The notes under the pieces: generated by a model
The model's input: the letters and a program-made list of their open reading frames with translations, nothing else
What the model was told of the DNA's origin: nothing
The model's database searches: none
In this document: positions 43,486 through 53,297 of the stretch, piece by piece
How the letters are laid out: each line of letters opens with the position of its first letter
How positions within the stretch are numbered: position 1 is the first letter of the stretch
Assembly: GCA_947498815.1 (NCBI GenBank)
Contig: CANMLU010000006.1
Location: 1 to 64,000, forward strand
Length of the DNA: 64,000 bases
Direction: 5' to 3'
Source: an uncultured Aquimarina sp.
GTDB taxonomy: Bacteria > Bacteroidota > Bacteroidia > Flavobacteriales > Flavobacteriaceae
Position numbers and translations under genes: made by a program

Positions 43486-46128
43486 TTATAGACTTCTAAT
43501 TCTTATACCACTTATAAGAGTTTCTCCTTTAAGTGCTTTTAATTGAACATGAATCCCAGAATTATTTGTTGCCTTCACACGTACTTTTTTTCGGATTGGA
43601 TAATTATAACCGTATTCTTTTAGCATATCCAAATCTTTAAAAACCGAGGTTTTATTAATGTTAACATCAAAAACACGTTCTTGTCCATTGTGCTTAGGAG
43701 ATTCTACCCCTTCTACAAACCTTCGTGATTTAGGGTAATGCTCTACAAATAACACCTCTACCTCATACCAACCATCTTTAACATCAAATTGATATCCTGA
43801 AGTATTTTTACGCATGGTTTGATATAATCCTATAAAACCATTTATAGTTAGTATATCTTCTTTGGTTCCTATTTTATTAGAAACATACAATGGCTCTCCA
43901 TCCAGATACCCCCAACCATCTTTTTCGTATTTTTTGTCGGCCAGCCAGGTATTTCTTCCTTTATCATCATAAAAATTATGATTACTACCGGCATTGATAC
44001 TAATGTCTATATAATTATCTTTAGAAATAGTTTTAGGGATACCTCTATAATTAATAATCAGGATATCGGTCAATTTTTCAGCTTCCTGAATACTTTTAAC
44101 AACAAACTGGTTTCTCCCTTCTTTAAAATCGACATTCCATGTTGTAGAGTGATCTACTATGCTTTGGATTCCCAACGATTTTCCATTCTGAAACAATTCG
44201 GCTTTTTTGACATTACTATACACCTGAACAGGAAGGGTTTGTGAGCGTATCCCCGAACGATTTGTCCAGTTCGTTTCGGCTATTTTAAGATAGGGTGTAT
44301 GGGATAATGCAGCCTGGAAAAGGAAATATATGTCTTTTGGAGTACGATCGGCAGATACTAATCCTTTATTATTTATATGTGGATTAGGGTCAATACGTCT
44401 TTCTGAACTAAAATCGATTAAATTCCACACTGTCGCTCCAGAAATATAAGGACGTTCTAAAATCTGTTTCAAATAACTTTCCATCATACGCTTATGACCC
44501 TCGATGGTAAAATCAAAACGTTCTGGGTTTACACTATGAAATCGCGGATCACTTCCTGCACCAAATTCACTAACTATATGAATACGTTCCGGATATTTTT
44601 GATGTTGTTCATCTAAAAATTTACCAAAATCTTCGTAGGTATCATAATACCAGCCATGATATAGGTTCCAACCCACAATTTGTGGTATTTCATCAATTCC
44701 AGATTCTTCATATAATGGATACCGATGTAATGCCATAGCCGTATATCGAGTCGAATCTTCTGTTCTTGATACCTTTTCCAGGCGCTTAGCCAGGGCTACG
44801 GTCGCTTGCGTATGTTTATCTACTATTTTCTTGTCAATAAACCGATGTGCCCAATAAATCTCATTCATGTATCCCCAAATGATTATAGATGGGTGATTAT
44901 AATGCTGTCTAATCATTTCTTTGAGCATCATCTCGCTATTATCATCATGGTTCTTAGACAAGGTCACCTCATTTACTAATGGGGTTTCTTCCCATACTAA
45001 AAGTCCAATTCGATCGGCCTCTTCCAGAATCGCAGGATCCTGAGGATAATGAGCCAATCTGATGAAGTTAGCTCCCATATCTTTAAGTAATTTAAGATCA
45101 CTACGGTGTAGATCATCACTTAATGCATTACCTATACCCGGATAATCCTGATGTCGGTTAGCTCCTATTAATTTAAAAGGTTTCTCATTTAAAAAAAAGC
45201 CAGAATCAGCATCAAAGGAGAACGTTCTTATTCCGAATTTAATATGATCATGGTCTAGGACATTTTCTCCCTTTCTTATTAGTATATCTAGCTTATATAA
45301 ATGAGGTGAATCTGGCGACCATAATAAGGGGTTTTTGATAGCTATATCACCAATTTCAAAAGGAATAATAGTATCGTTATTTCTAAAACCTATGGTTGAA
45401 GTATTTTGGGCTACCAATAGTCCATCTGGGTTGCGTATTTCATATTGTATGTTATATTTCCCATGTTTCTTTAAGATATTTCTGACACTACCTCTAATGG
45501 CTACTGTTGCTTTTTTAGAATTAACCAAAGGAGTTTCTACAAATATTCCTTTAGAACCATGATCTAGTATATTAAAATGTATTTTGGAAGTTTCAATAAG
45601 GAAAGCGTCTCGATATATTCCTCCGAAAAAAGTAAAATCTGCAGATAAAGGAGGTATGTTGGCATCATGAGCATTATCAACCAAAATTAATAGCTCATTT
45701 TGCCTACCAATATTCAAATATGATGTTATGTCAATAGTAAACGCGCTATAACCACCTATATGTTCTCCTGCTTTTTGTCCGTTGACATATACTTCTGCAT
45801 ACTGATTTGCACCCTCAAAATGCAAAAAATAATTTTTTGCCTGTGGATCAAAATCTTCATGAAGTTTTTTAAAATACCATCCCTTACCACGATAATATCC
45901 TCGGTTACCATCATCTAATACGTCTTGGTTATTCCAAGTATGTGGAAGATTCACTTTTTTCCAGCTATGGAAATTAACATTTGATTTTAGTGGATTAGTT
46001 TCCTGTTTATTAAAACTCCAAAGCGAATTAATCGAAGTTTTTAATCGATTATTCTGACTAGTGACAGGAGTATATACTGAAATAATTACTAATAAAAGAA
46101 ATATACGTTTTAATGAAATAGCATTCAT
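43486..46128 (-). CDS. Secreted GH2 family glycosidase (beta-galactosidase or beta-glucuronidase type)
   Basis: I chose ATG 46128 (MNAISLKRIFLLLVIIS, signal ending TPVTSQ). The GH2 layout is clear: a sugar-binding jelly roll (VNLPHTWNNQDVLDD, FEGANQYAEVYVNGQKAGEH), Ig-like domain, TIM barrel with GANRHQDYPG, WGYMNE in which Glu423 is acid/base, and HIVSEFGAG with Glu521 as nucleophile. About 150 C-terminal residues form an additional beta domain. Sequence alone does not separate beta-galactosidase from beta-glucuronidase. First gene of the leftward PUL group, divergent from the hybrid regulator. Confidence 0.9.
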   Translation of the reverse strand: MNAISLKRIFLLLVIISVYTPVTSQNNRLKTSINSLWSFNKQETNPLKSNVNFHSWKKVNLPHTWNNQDVLDDGNRGYYRGKGWYFKKLHEDFDPQAKNYFLHFEGANQYAEVYVNGQKAGEHIGGYSAFTIDITSYLNIGRQNELLILVDNAHDANIPPLSADFTFFGGIYRDAFLIETSKIHFNILDHGSKGIFVETPLVNSKKATVAIRGSVRNILKKHGKYNIQYEIRNPDGLLVAQNTSTIGFRNNDTIIPFEIGDIAIKNPLLWSPDSPHLYKLDILIRKGENVLDHDHIKFGIRTFSFDADSGFFLNEKPFKLIGANRHQDYPGIGNALSDDLHRSDLKLLKDMGANFIRLAHYPQDPAILEEADRIGLLVWEETPLVNEVTLSKNHDDNSEMMLKEMIRQHYNHPSIIIWGYMNEIYWAHRFIDKKIVDKHTQATVALAKRLEKVSRTEDSTRYTAMALHRYPLYEESGIDEIPQIVGWNLYHGWYYDTYEDFGKFLDEQHQKYPERIHIVSEFGAGSDPRFHSVNPERFDFTIEGHKRMMESYLKQILERPYISGATVWNLIDFSSERRIDPNPHINNKGLVSADRTPKDIYFLFQAALSHTPYLKIAETNWTNRSGIRSQTLPVQVYSNVKKAELFQNGKSLGIQSIVDHSTTWNVDFKEGRNQFVVKSIQEAEKLTDILIINYRGIPKTISKDNYIDISINAGSNHNFYDDKGRNTWLADKKYEKDGWGYLDGEPLYVSNKIGTKEDILTINGFIGLYQTMRKNTSGYQFDVKDGWYEVEVLFVEHYPKSRRFVEGVESPKHNGQERVFDVNINKTSVFKDLDMLKEYGYNYPIRKKVRVKATNNSGIHVQLKALKGETLISGIRIRSL

Positions 46129-46192
46129 AAAGGCCAATTTTGAAAATTCTACATACGAGAACTTCAAAAAGGCGAAGAAGTAATAAAATATC

Positions 46193-46249
46193 TAAAAGCC
46201 TGATAAATATAAGAAGATAGTAAGTTTAAAAAAAATAAAAGCCTGATAA
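46193..46249. promoter_or_regulatory. Direct repeats in the GH2/regulator divergent promoter region
   Basis: TAAAAGCCTGATAA occurs exactly at 46193-46206 and at 46236-46249, 43 bases apart (about four helical turns), between the divergent starts at 46128 and 46299. This is a reasonable operator for the AraC-type output of the hybrid regulator or for another dimeric factor. Confidence 0.55.
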
Positions 46250-46298
46250 TGTTTGAGTTTAAATGAAAAAACTGTAAGTTGAACTAAAATTTATATCC

Positions 46299-49200
46299 TT
46301 GAGTTTTTATAAAACTATTCTTTTAATAGTCATTTTTTTAGGCTTCAACGGTTTTCTTCTTCAAGCTCAGAAAGAGCAGATTTCTGAAACAAACTACTAT
46401 TTTGATCATATTACTGTAAAAGAAGGATTGTCTCAAGGTTCTGTATTAAGTATTCATCAGGATCAACTAGGTTTTATGTGGTTTGGCACCAGAGATGGTC
46501 TTAACCGATATGACGGATATAATTTTAAGGTTTTTAAGAACCAATTAGGAGATAGCACTTCTATATCCGGAAATATTATACGAGATATCAAAGAAGACAC
46601 ACAAGGTAATGTATGGATCGCTAATGAAAAAGGGTTAAGTAAATATGATGCTGACCAGGAGAGATTCCATAATTATCCGTTAACTTTTACAATCAAAAAG
46701 AACTCAATAATTGATGTAATCTTCATTTCTAGTGAAGGTCAAATATGGGTTGGTGGAAATTTCGGAGTACTTCTTTTTAATCCAGAACAGGAAGAATATA
46801 GTACTGATGTTATGAGTAGGTATGACAATTATCCCTCTAAAAAATATTCTGTTAACTCAATTCAACAGAATACCGATGGAAATTTGATTATTGGAACAAG
46901 TAAAAAGGGAATCTTTCTTTTTGACTTTAATAACAATGTATTATTACCATTTAATAAAAGTAATGTTTCTAAAAAACCTATTCGCCGAATTCAGTCTATT
47001 GTAGTAAAGAATACAGAGGTTTGGGCAGGAACATATGGTAGTGGTTTGTTTAAGTTTGATCAAAATGGTACTATTATTGCACATTATCATACCGAAGCTT
47101 CTAACGCAAATTATAGAATCTCTGATAACCATATTAGAGCACTACAGCTTGATGGAGATGATCTATGGATAGGTACATTTAAAGGTTTAAATGTACTTAA
47201 AAGCCTAAAGCAGCTAACCGCTGTTTATTATCAAGAAGGTGATCCAAAAGGATTACCACACAATAGTGTGCGGTCACTTTTTAAAGATCGAAAAGGCAGT
47301 ATGTGGATAGGCACTTATTTCGGAGGAGTTTCTATATATGACATCCATAATCAAAGATTTAAGCATTTTTATAGAATTAGCGGAAATAATACCTCATTGA
47401 GTTATGATGTCGTGGGTGCTTTTGCAGCGGATACAACAGGGACTATTTTCATAGGAACGGAAAGAGGTGGCTTAAATGTTTATGATGCTAAATCCAACAC
47501 CCACACTAGATTGGCAGACTCTCTAATGTCTAAGAGCATAATTAAGTCGCTTTATAAAGATCAAGAGAATACCCTTTGGGTTAGTGTTTTTAAACAGGGA
47601 TTGCATTATTTTGATGACAAACAAAAAAAGTTAGTTCCCGTATATTCAGTACAATTGCCAACATTTAATTATTTAAGAAATGCTATAATTAATTGTATAA
47701 CCTCGGATACTCAGGGGTACTTATGGATGGGTACGGATGAAAAAGGGTTGCAAAAATTTGACTATAAAGCAAAACAATTTCTAGAATTCCCTAATCAGGA
47801 GAAACTAAATTTTTTGGTAAAAGGAGATCCTATTAAAGCAATTGTTTTTAAGGATGATCACTTATATCTTGCCACTAAAGGTTCTGGAATTATAAATTTT
47901 GACTCAAAGCAAGGAACTATAGAGCAAATAACACAATTTAATGAAGGTAAAGATACTTTTCAAATCAAAGAATTTAATCATATATCGTTGGATAGTAACG
48001 GAATCTTTTGGTTAGCAACAAACGGAAAAGGAATTTTAACCTACGATCCAATATCAAAACAAAGTAAAAGATGGCATACGGGCTCTGGTTTGGGAAGTAA
48101 TACTGTTTTGGGTACACTTCATGATGAAAATTCTAAAAACATTTGGGTAATTACAACAGATATGATTGCCGAGATAAATGTTAATCAAAATGAAGTAATA
48201 CGAAGTTACTCATATACTTCAGGGTTCCCTCTTGAAGAAATTAATGAAGGTGCTTTTTTTAAGAATAATATCGGAACATTTCTGATCGGGGGAAGCAACG
48301 GATATGTAAAATTTAACCCAGATGATCTGAGTTCAAATACATTTAGCCCGCAACCTATATTAACTGCGCTAAACTTATTTAATAAACCCATAAAACCAAA
48401 TGATGGGAATCAGATTCTTACTCAAGAAATAAGTAAAACTTCTGAAATCAGATTAGATTATTTCCAGTCGGTATTTAGCATTGAATTTGCATCATTAAAT
48501 TATTTGCGCCCCGAGAATAACCAATATGCATACATGCTCGAAGGTTTTGATAAAGATTGGATCTATGATGAAACCCGTAGAGAAGCTACATATACTAATT
48601 TACGTGACGGAACATATACTTTTTTAGTAAAATCGGCAAATAATGATAATGTCTGGAATGAAACTCCCACTGCACTGAACATAACTATACTACCTCCTCC
48701 TTGGCGCACCTGGTGGGCCTATATTATCTACCTAATTTTAATTGCTTTGGCTTTTTACTTGATACGCTATAATGCCATCAAAAGTACCCAACTTAAGAAC
48801 GATTTTCGTATTGAGCAATTAGAAAAAGAAAAATGGAAAGAAATTCATGATCTTAAATTAAAGTATTTTATTGATGTTTCGCATGAATTTAGAACACCTC
48901 TAACACTTATATTGGGGCCATTAGAAGAAATGATCAGTTCTAAAAATCAGGAAAACTGGTTACGATCTCGTATTAAAATAATGTACTTCAATGCTAAAAG
49001 ATTATCCCTGTTAATCAATCAAATACTGGAAATTCGTGAGATTGAAACTGGACATTCTGTATTAAAGAAACAACCCATGTATATAGATTACATGCTTCGT
49101 GATATTGTGGATTCTTTTAAGGGTATAGCAGATAAAAATCAAATAGCCCTATCATTACAACAACACAATATATCTGAAAATCCGATACTAGCAGACAAAG

Positions 49201-50399
49201 ACAAATTAGAGAAAATCTTTTTTAATTTATTATCCAATGCTTTTAAGTATACGCAAGAGGGAGGTAAAATTAAAATGGAAATTACTACCAATCAAATTAA
49301 GGATCAAATCCAATATCATTTTAAAGTTTCGGATACAGGAATAGGTATTTCTCCGGATAAACTACCCAGAATATTTGATCGGTTTTATAAAGGTAAAAAA
49401 ACACAATCTGGTGCAGGGATTGGCCTATCACTCACAAAATCCCTAATTGATTTGATGGATGGAACTATTGATGTTTCTAGTACTGAAGGAAAAGGAACCT
49501 CGTTTATAATAACTATTCCTTTTAAGACTACAAATATTTCTATTGAGAAAGAAGGAAATAAATTCACAAAGCCAATACCCCTCGAGTATCAAAACACAAC
49601 GCTAATTAGCGCAAGAAATACAGATGAAGGGTTAACAAAAGAAACTATTTTAGTAGTAGAAGATAATGAAGAACTTAGAAATTATCTAACAGAACAACTT
49701 GAAGGTGACTATATAATTTTCACAGCCAAAAACGGTCTGCAAGGGTTTAATAAAGTAAAAAAAAGGTCTCCCGACATTGTAATAAGTGATGTGATGATGC
49801 CCAAAATGGATGGTTTAGAATTGTGTAAACTTATTAAAGAAACAAAAGAGCTTTGTCATATTCCTGTACTGCTACTCACTGCAAAAGATGCGCAAATTCA
49901 TAAAATAGAAGGACTAGAGCATGGAGCAGATGATTATATCTCTAAACCATTTAGTCTTACAGAATTAAAGACAAGAATCAAGAATATTATTAAAAATCGA
50001 AACCTTGTTCAACAGAAGCTAAGAGATCATGAGATGCTTCCTAAGTTGCCACAAATAAAAATCAATAGTTATGACGAAAAACTAATGAAAAACATAGTCA
50101 AAACTATTAACAATCAATTTGACAAACCAAATTTCACTGTTGATTATCTAAGTAGAGAAGTGGGACTAAGCAGAGTACATCTTACCAGAAAATTAAAAGC
50201 TTTAACCGGTATCACACCTGCAGAGTACATTAAAGATTACAGAATGAAACAAGCTATTGAAATGCTAAAAAAAGGATCCTTTAAAATTGCCGATATAGCA
50301 TATGCAGTGGGATATCAAGACGTACAATATTTTAGTAAAACCTTTAAAGCTAAATATGGAAAAAGTCCTGCAAATTACCTTTCAGAAGAAAAAACATAG
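46299..50399 (+). CDS. SusR-like hybrid two-component regulator (HTCS)
   Basis: One-protein sensor and transcription factor for the PUL, 1366 residues. Start is TTG at 46299; an in-frame TAA upstream and no nearby ATG support it. Domains in order: signal (FNGFLLQAQ), two-component propeller repeats (many WIGTxxGLxxYD-like blades, about 35-690), Y_Y_Y domain (about 700-795), membrane span (AYIIYLILIALAFYLI), HisKA with His862 in DVSHEFRTPLTLILGP, ATPase with NLLSNAFKYTQEGG and GAGIGLSL, receiver with Asp1164 in VISDVMMPKMDG, and a C-terminal AraC helix-turn-helix (RKLKALTGITPAEYIKDYR). It likely binds an oligosaccharide in the periplasm and activates the genes to its left. Confidence 0.95.
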   Translation: MSFYKTILLIVIFLGFNGFLLQAQKEQISETNYYFDHITVKEGLSQGSVLSIHQDQLGFMWFGTRDGLNRYDGYNFKVFKNQLGDSTSISGNIIRDIKEDTQGNVWIANEKGLSKYDADQERFHNYPLTFTIKKNSIIDVIFISSEGQIWVGGNFGVLLFNPEQEEYSTDVMSRYDNYPSKKYSVNSIQQNTDGNLIIGTSKKGIFLFDFNNNVLLPFNKSNVSKKPIRRIQSIVVKNTEVWAGTYGSGLFKFDQNGTIIAHYHTEASNANYRISDNHIRALQLDGDDLWIGTFKGLNVLKSLKQLTAVYYQEGDPKGLPHNSVRSLFKDRKGSMWIGTYFGGVSIYDIHNQRFKHFYRISGNNTSLSYDVVGAFAADTTGTIFIGTERGGLNVYDAKSNTHTRLADSLMSKSIIKSLYKDQENTLWVSVFKQGLHYFDDKQKKLVPVYSVQLPTFNYLRNAIINCITSDTQGYLWMGTDEKGLQKFDYKAKQFLEFPNQEKLNFLVKGDPIKAIVFKDDHLYLATKGSGIINFDSKQGTIEQITQFNEGKDTFQIKEFNHISLDSNGIFWLATNGKGILTYDPISKQSKRWHTGSGLGSNTVLGTLHDENSKNIWVITTDMIAEINVNQNEVIRSYSYTSGFPLEEINEGAFFKNNIGTFLIGGSNGYVKFNPDDLSSNTFSPQPILTALNLFNKPIKPNDGNQILTQEISKTSEIRLDYFQSVFSIEFASLNYLRPENNQYAYMLEGFDKDWIYDETRREATYTNLRDGTYTFLVKSANNDNVWNETPTALNITILPPPWRTWWAYIIYLILIALAFYLIRYNAIKSTQLKNDFRIEQLEKEKWKEIHDLKLKYFIDVSHEFRTPLTLILGPLEEMISSKNQENWLRSRIKIMYFNAKRLSLLINQILEIREIETGHSVLKKQPMYIDYMLRDIVDSFKGIADKNQIALSLQQHNISENPILADKDKLEKIFFNLLSNAFKYTQEGGKIKMEITTNQIKDQIQYHFKVSDTGIGISPDKLPRIFDRFYKGKKTQSGAGIGLSLTKSLIDLMDGTIDVSSTEGKGTSFIITIPFKTTNISIEKEGNKFTKPIPLEYQNTTLISARNTDEGLTKETILVVEDNEELRNYLTEQLEGDYIIFTAKNGLQGFNKVKKRSPDIVISDVMMPKMDGLELCKLIKETKELCHIPVLLLTAKDAQIHKIEGLEHGADDYISKPFSLTELKTRIKNIIKNRNLVQQKLRDHEMLPKLPQIKINSYDEKLMKNIVKTINNQFDKPNFTVDYLSREVGLSRVHLTRKLKALTGITPAEYIKDYRMKQAIEMLKKGSFKIADIAYAVGYQDVQYFSKTFKAKYGKSPANYLSEEKT

Positions 50400-50415
50400 T
50401 TTTCTCTGGTTACTT

Positions 50416-51840
50416 TTATTCACTTATATCAGTGCTTTCTATCCACTCGGGTAATCTTACCTTATCCAGAACTTCTCCGGTATAGCGATCTACAGTATCG
50501 GGCCTCTGTCTAATTTTTGAAGAAAAGTCCCCGGTTTGATCCATCCACATTTCTAGCTCTATTTTTAGGTTCTCTATTATTTCATAAACATTTGGATCTT
50601 CTATAAGATTATTAATCTCATACGGATCTTTATCAAGGTCGTAGAATTCATATTCGACCCGTGGAACTTCAAACAAACGAGATTGTGCTTTTGTAAGCAC
50701 CTCTTTTTCTTTTGCTTTTAGTAAACTTTTGAATGAAGGACTTCTTCCTATATCAGAGGCTATACCAAGAGGTAGCTCCAAATATGCATTTTTAATCAGT
50801 TTATATCTGTCCGTACGAACACTTCGGATATGTTCATCACTATCATGCCAGTTTCGTTCACTAAAAACATATTTTCTTCCCTGGATAATGTCTTCATTAA
50901 ATAATCCATCAATAGGGTTTCCTTGAAACTGCCTGGGTTGTGAAATTTCTACTAGATCCAATATCGTTGGAGCCAAATCTATAACACTAATCAACTTATC
51001 TGTCTGTTTTGAAGGTGAAATTTTATCTGGCCAGGATAAAATCAGAGGTGTTTTTATTCCTGCGTCATAAACAGTACCTTTTGCCCTAGGAAAAGGCGCT
51101 CCATTATCCGATAAGAAAATAACCAACGTATTATCAAGAAGTTTGTGTGACCTTAACTGATCAAGATACTCCCCTATTTGGGAATCCATTCTTCGTATGT
51201 AATTATAATAATCCGCCAAATCTTCACGGGTATCCTTATCATCAACAAGATAAGGGGGTACAATTACTTCAGATGGTAATTGAGGCTTAACTATTAAATC
51301 ATTTTTGTATGGTCTATGAGGATCAGTAAAACCGACCCACATAAAGAAAGGTTTCTTTTCTGCAGCATCAAGAAATTGTTCAAAAGTATTAAGATCCTTT
51401 TGATGCCAGTCAAATTGAGCTTCGCCATATGCTCCCAAATGTCCTTTTCTCAAAAAACCGGAAAAATACCCCTTTTCTTCTAAAAACTTTGGCAATATGT
51501 CGAGTGAATCTGGCATAGGCATATGCAAGTCCTCTGCCCCAGTAGCATGTGGATATTTTCCTGTTAAAATACTTATTCGAGAAGGAGAACATTGCGCAGT
51601 AGTAAGAAAAGTATTGGTTGCTTTAAGTCCATTTCTTGCTAAATAATCTACATTTGGTGTTTTAATATGTGGATTGCCATAGCAACCAAAATCTTCCCAT
51701 CCGGCATCGTCTGCAACCAAGATAAGTATATTGGGGGTCTTAGTCGCATCCTTTTGTTTAGAGGTACAACTCCATATAAAAAATGAGATACCCATAATTG
51801 TTATGAGACACCAATACGATCTTAAATACACTTTATGCAT
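50416..51840 (-). CDS. S1 family sulfatase A (lipoprotein)
   Basis: Lipobox in ISFFIWSC, then the sulfatase fold: NILILVADDAGWEDFGCYGN with the metal-binding Asp pair, CSPSRISILTGKYPHATG whose Cys84 is the residue converted to formylglycine, TDPHRPY, and the late LSDNGAP. The C-x-P-S-R motif marks the Cys-type sulfatases that need a maturation enzyme. It removes sulfate esters from the polysaccharide or its fragments at the cell surface or periplasm. Last gene of the TRAP/kdg operon and convergent with the regulator, 12 bases after sulfatase B. Confidence 0.9.
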   Translation of the reverse strand: MHKVYLRSYWCLITIMGISFFIWSCTSKQKDATKTPNILILVADDAGWEDFGCYGNPHIKTPNVDYLARNGLKATNTFLTTAQCSPSRISILTGKYPHATGAEDLHMPMPDSLDILPKFLEEKGYFSGFLRKGHLGAYGEAQFDWHQKDLNTFEQFLDAAEKKPFFMWVGFTDPHRPYKNDLIVKPQLPSEVIVPPYLVDDKDTREDLADYYNYIRRMDSQIGEYLDQLRSHKLLDNTLVIFLSDNGAPFPRAKGTVYDAGIKTPLILSWPDKISPSKQTDKLISVIDLAPTILDLVEISQPRQFQGNPIDGLFNEDIIQGRKYVFSERNWHDSDEHIRSVRTDRYKLIKNAYLELPLGIASDIGRSPSFKSLLKAKEKEVLTKAQSRLFEVPRVEYEFYDLDKDPYEINNLIEDPNVYEIIENLKIELEMWMDQTGDFSSKIRQRPDTVDRYTGEVLDKVRLPEWIESTDISE

Positions 51841-51852
51841 CGCTTAAATATA

Positions 51853-53235
51853 TCATTTTGATAAATATGATCGTAATGTATTCAATTGATCCGTGTAATC
51901 AGAATTATCTACCAAATTATTATGTTCGGATGGATCATTACGATGATCGTATAATTCTTCTGATCCATCTTTATATCGAATATATCTCCAGTTTTTGTTT
52001 CGAACTGCTGTACCTAAAACATTCGTTGTCGTCACATAGTTTTTGCCTAGCTCAACCTCTGGATTAGATAGCAATTCTGAAATATTTTGTCCTTCTAAGT
52101 CATTTCTTGGTGTAATACCACATAAACTAACTAATGTCGGATACAGGTCCAAAAGACTTACGGGATGATCTGTTTTAGCATTTGATTTGGTCACATCTGG
52201 TACATGAATCAATAACGGAATTCTGGTAGATTCTTCCCAAAGGGTATTTTTCCTCCACGTTGATTTTTCTCCTAAATGAAACCCATGATCACTCCAAACC
52301 ACCACAATGGTATTATCATAATACCCAGTAGCTTTAAGTTTTTCTAAAATATGACCTAATTCATAATCTATATAAGAAACACTAGCCAGATAAGATTTTA
52401 CAGCATCTTGCCATACACCTCTTCCCATGATTGTATCATGAGCCTTACGATCTTTCTTTATCGATTCTAAAATTATTGAAGGTATATCATTTATATCGTC
52501 CGGTGAAAAATCTGGCAAACTGATTTCTAAAGAATCATAAGGTTTATGAAAGCGTTCCTGAGTATACCAACCCAAGTGTGGAAGCCTGAAGCCGGCTGCA
52601 AGAAAAAAAGGAGACTTATGAGGTTTGTCAAGGAAATTAGATACGTTTTGTGTAATTTGATTTTCTCCCCATTTGGTAATTGTATCTTTTACGACCCCCC
52701 AATCAAAGTAACGATACACACTATCTGTGATAAATTTGATTCCATGTCCTGGGAATGGCTTGGGTTTAGGCCTTCCGCTACACCATTCATATTCATCCCA
52801 AGGTTCAGTTTTACTGTCTTCTTTATGAAATATCTTTCCAAAACCGGCAGTATAGTATCCCTCTCTTTTGAAATGCTGAATCATAGTTTCGGCATTTGGA
52901 AGATGATCCCTAAATGGATAAAAGGCATTGTTTGATACAATTCCTGTACTACGTGGATCTAACCCGGTCATTAGACTTATTCTTGATGGATTGCATAAAG
53001 GAGCAGATGCATGAGCATTTGTAAAATTCATAGCCTTTTTAGAAAAATCCTTCAAGTTTGGTGTACTTGCTTGAGGATGACCACCCAATGGTTCTACCCA
53101 ATCATTTAAATCATCAATAGAAATAAAAAGTACATTAAAAGGTTTTTCTTTTTTGACTGGCGCACTTTTTTTAGAAGTGCAAGCAGTAATAATAACTGAC
53201 AAGAATAACAGAATAAAAATAGATGTTTTGCTCAT
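51853..53235 (-). CDS. S1 family sulfatase B (iduronate-2-sulfatase-like, lipoprotein)
   Basis: I chose ATG 53235 (MSKTSIFILLFLSVIITAC, lipobox Cys19); the longer frame runs through the operator-like palindrome and is not translated in my view. Core motifs: LFISIDDLNDWVEPLGGHP, CNPSRISLMTGLDPRSTG with Cys81 as the formylglycine site, GFRLPHLGW, and VVWSDHGFHLGEKSTW. The SIDDLNDW and DHGFHLGE details are characteristic of iduronate-2-sulfatase-type members (S1_7). True substrate not deduced. A palindrome lies 19 bases upstream, so it can be transcribed independently of the TRAP genes. Confidence 0.9.
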   Translation of the reverse strand: MSKTSIFILLFLSVIITACTSKKSAPVKKEKPFNVLFISIDDLNDWVEPLGGHPQASTPNLKDFSKKAMNFTNAHASAPLCNPSRISLMTGLDPRSTGIVSNNAFYPFRDHLPNAETMIQHFKREGYYTAGFGKIFHKEDSKTEPWDEYEWCSGRPKPKPFPGHGIKFITDSVYRYFDWGVVKDTITKWGENQITQNVSNFLDKPHKSPFFLAAGFRLPHLGWYTQERFHKPYDSLEISLPDFSPDDINDIPSIILESIKKDRKAHDTIMGRGVWQDAVKSYLASVSYIDYELGHILEKLKATGYYDNTIVVVWSDHGFHLGEKSTWRKNTLWEESTRIPLLIHVPDVTKSNAKTDHPVSLLDLYPTLVSLCGITPRNDLEGQNISELLSNPEVELGKNYVTTTNVLGTAVRNKNWRYIRYKDGSEELYDHRNDPSEHNNLVDNSDYTDQLNTLRSYLSK

Positions 53236-53254
53236 GGTTCTTATATTAAAGACA

Positions 53255-53272
53255 TATGCAATCGATTGCATA
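53255..53272. promoter_or_regulatory. Operator-like palindrome before sulfatase B
   Basis: TATGCAATCGATTGCATA is a perfect 18-base palindrome with a central CG. It shares the core GCAATCGATTGC with the palindrome at 57785-57806. Both end 19 bases before a start codon. Symmetry and central CG are typical of LacI-family operators. Confidence 0.75.
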
Positions 53273-53297
53273 ATATACGTAAAAAAATAGATTAATA

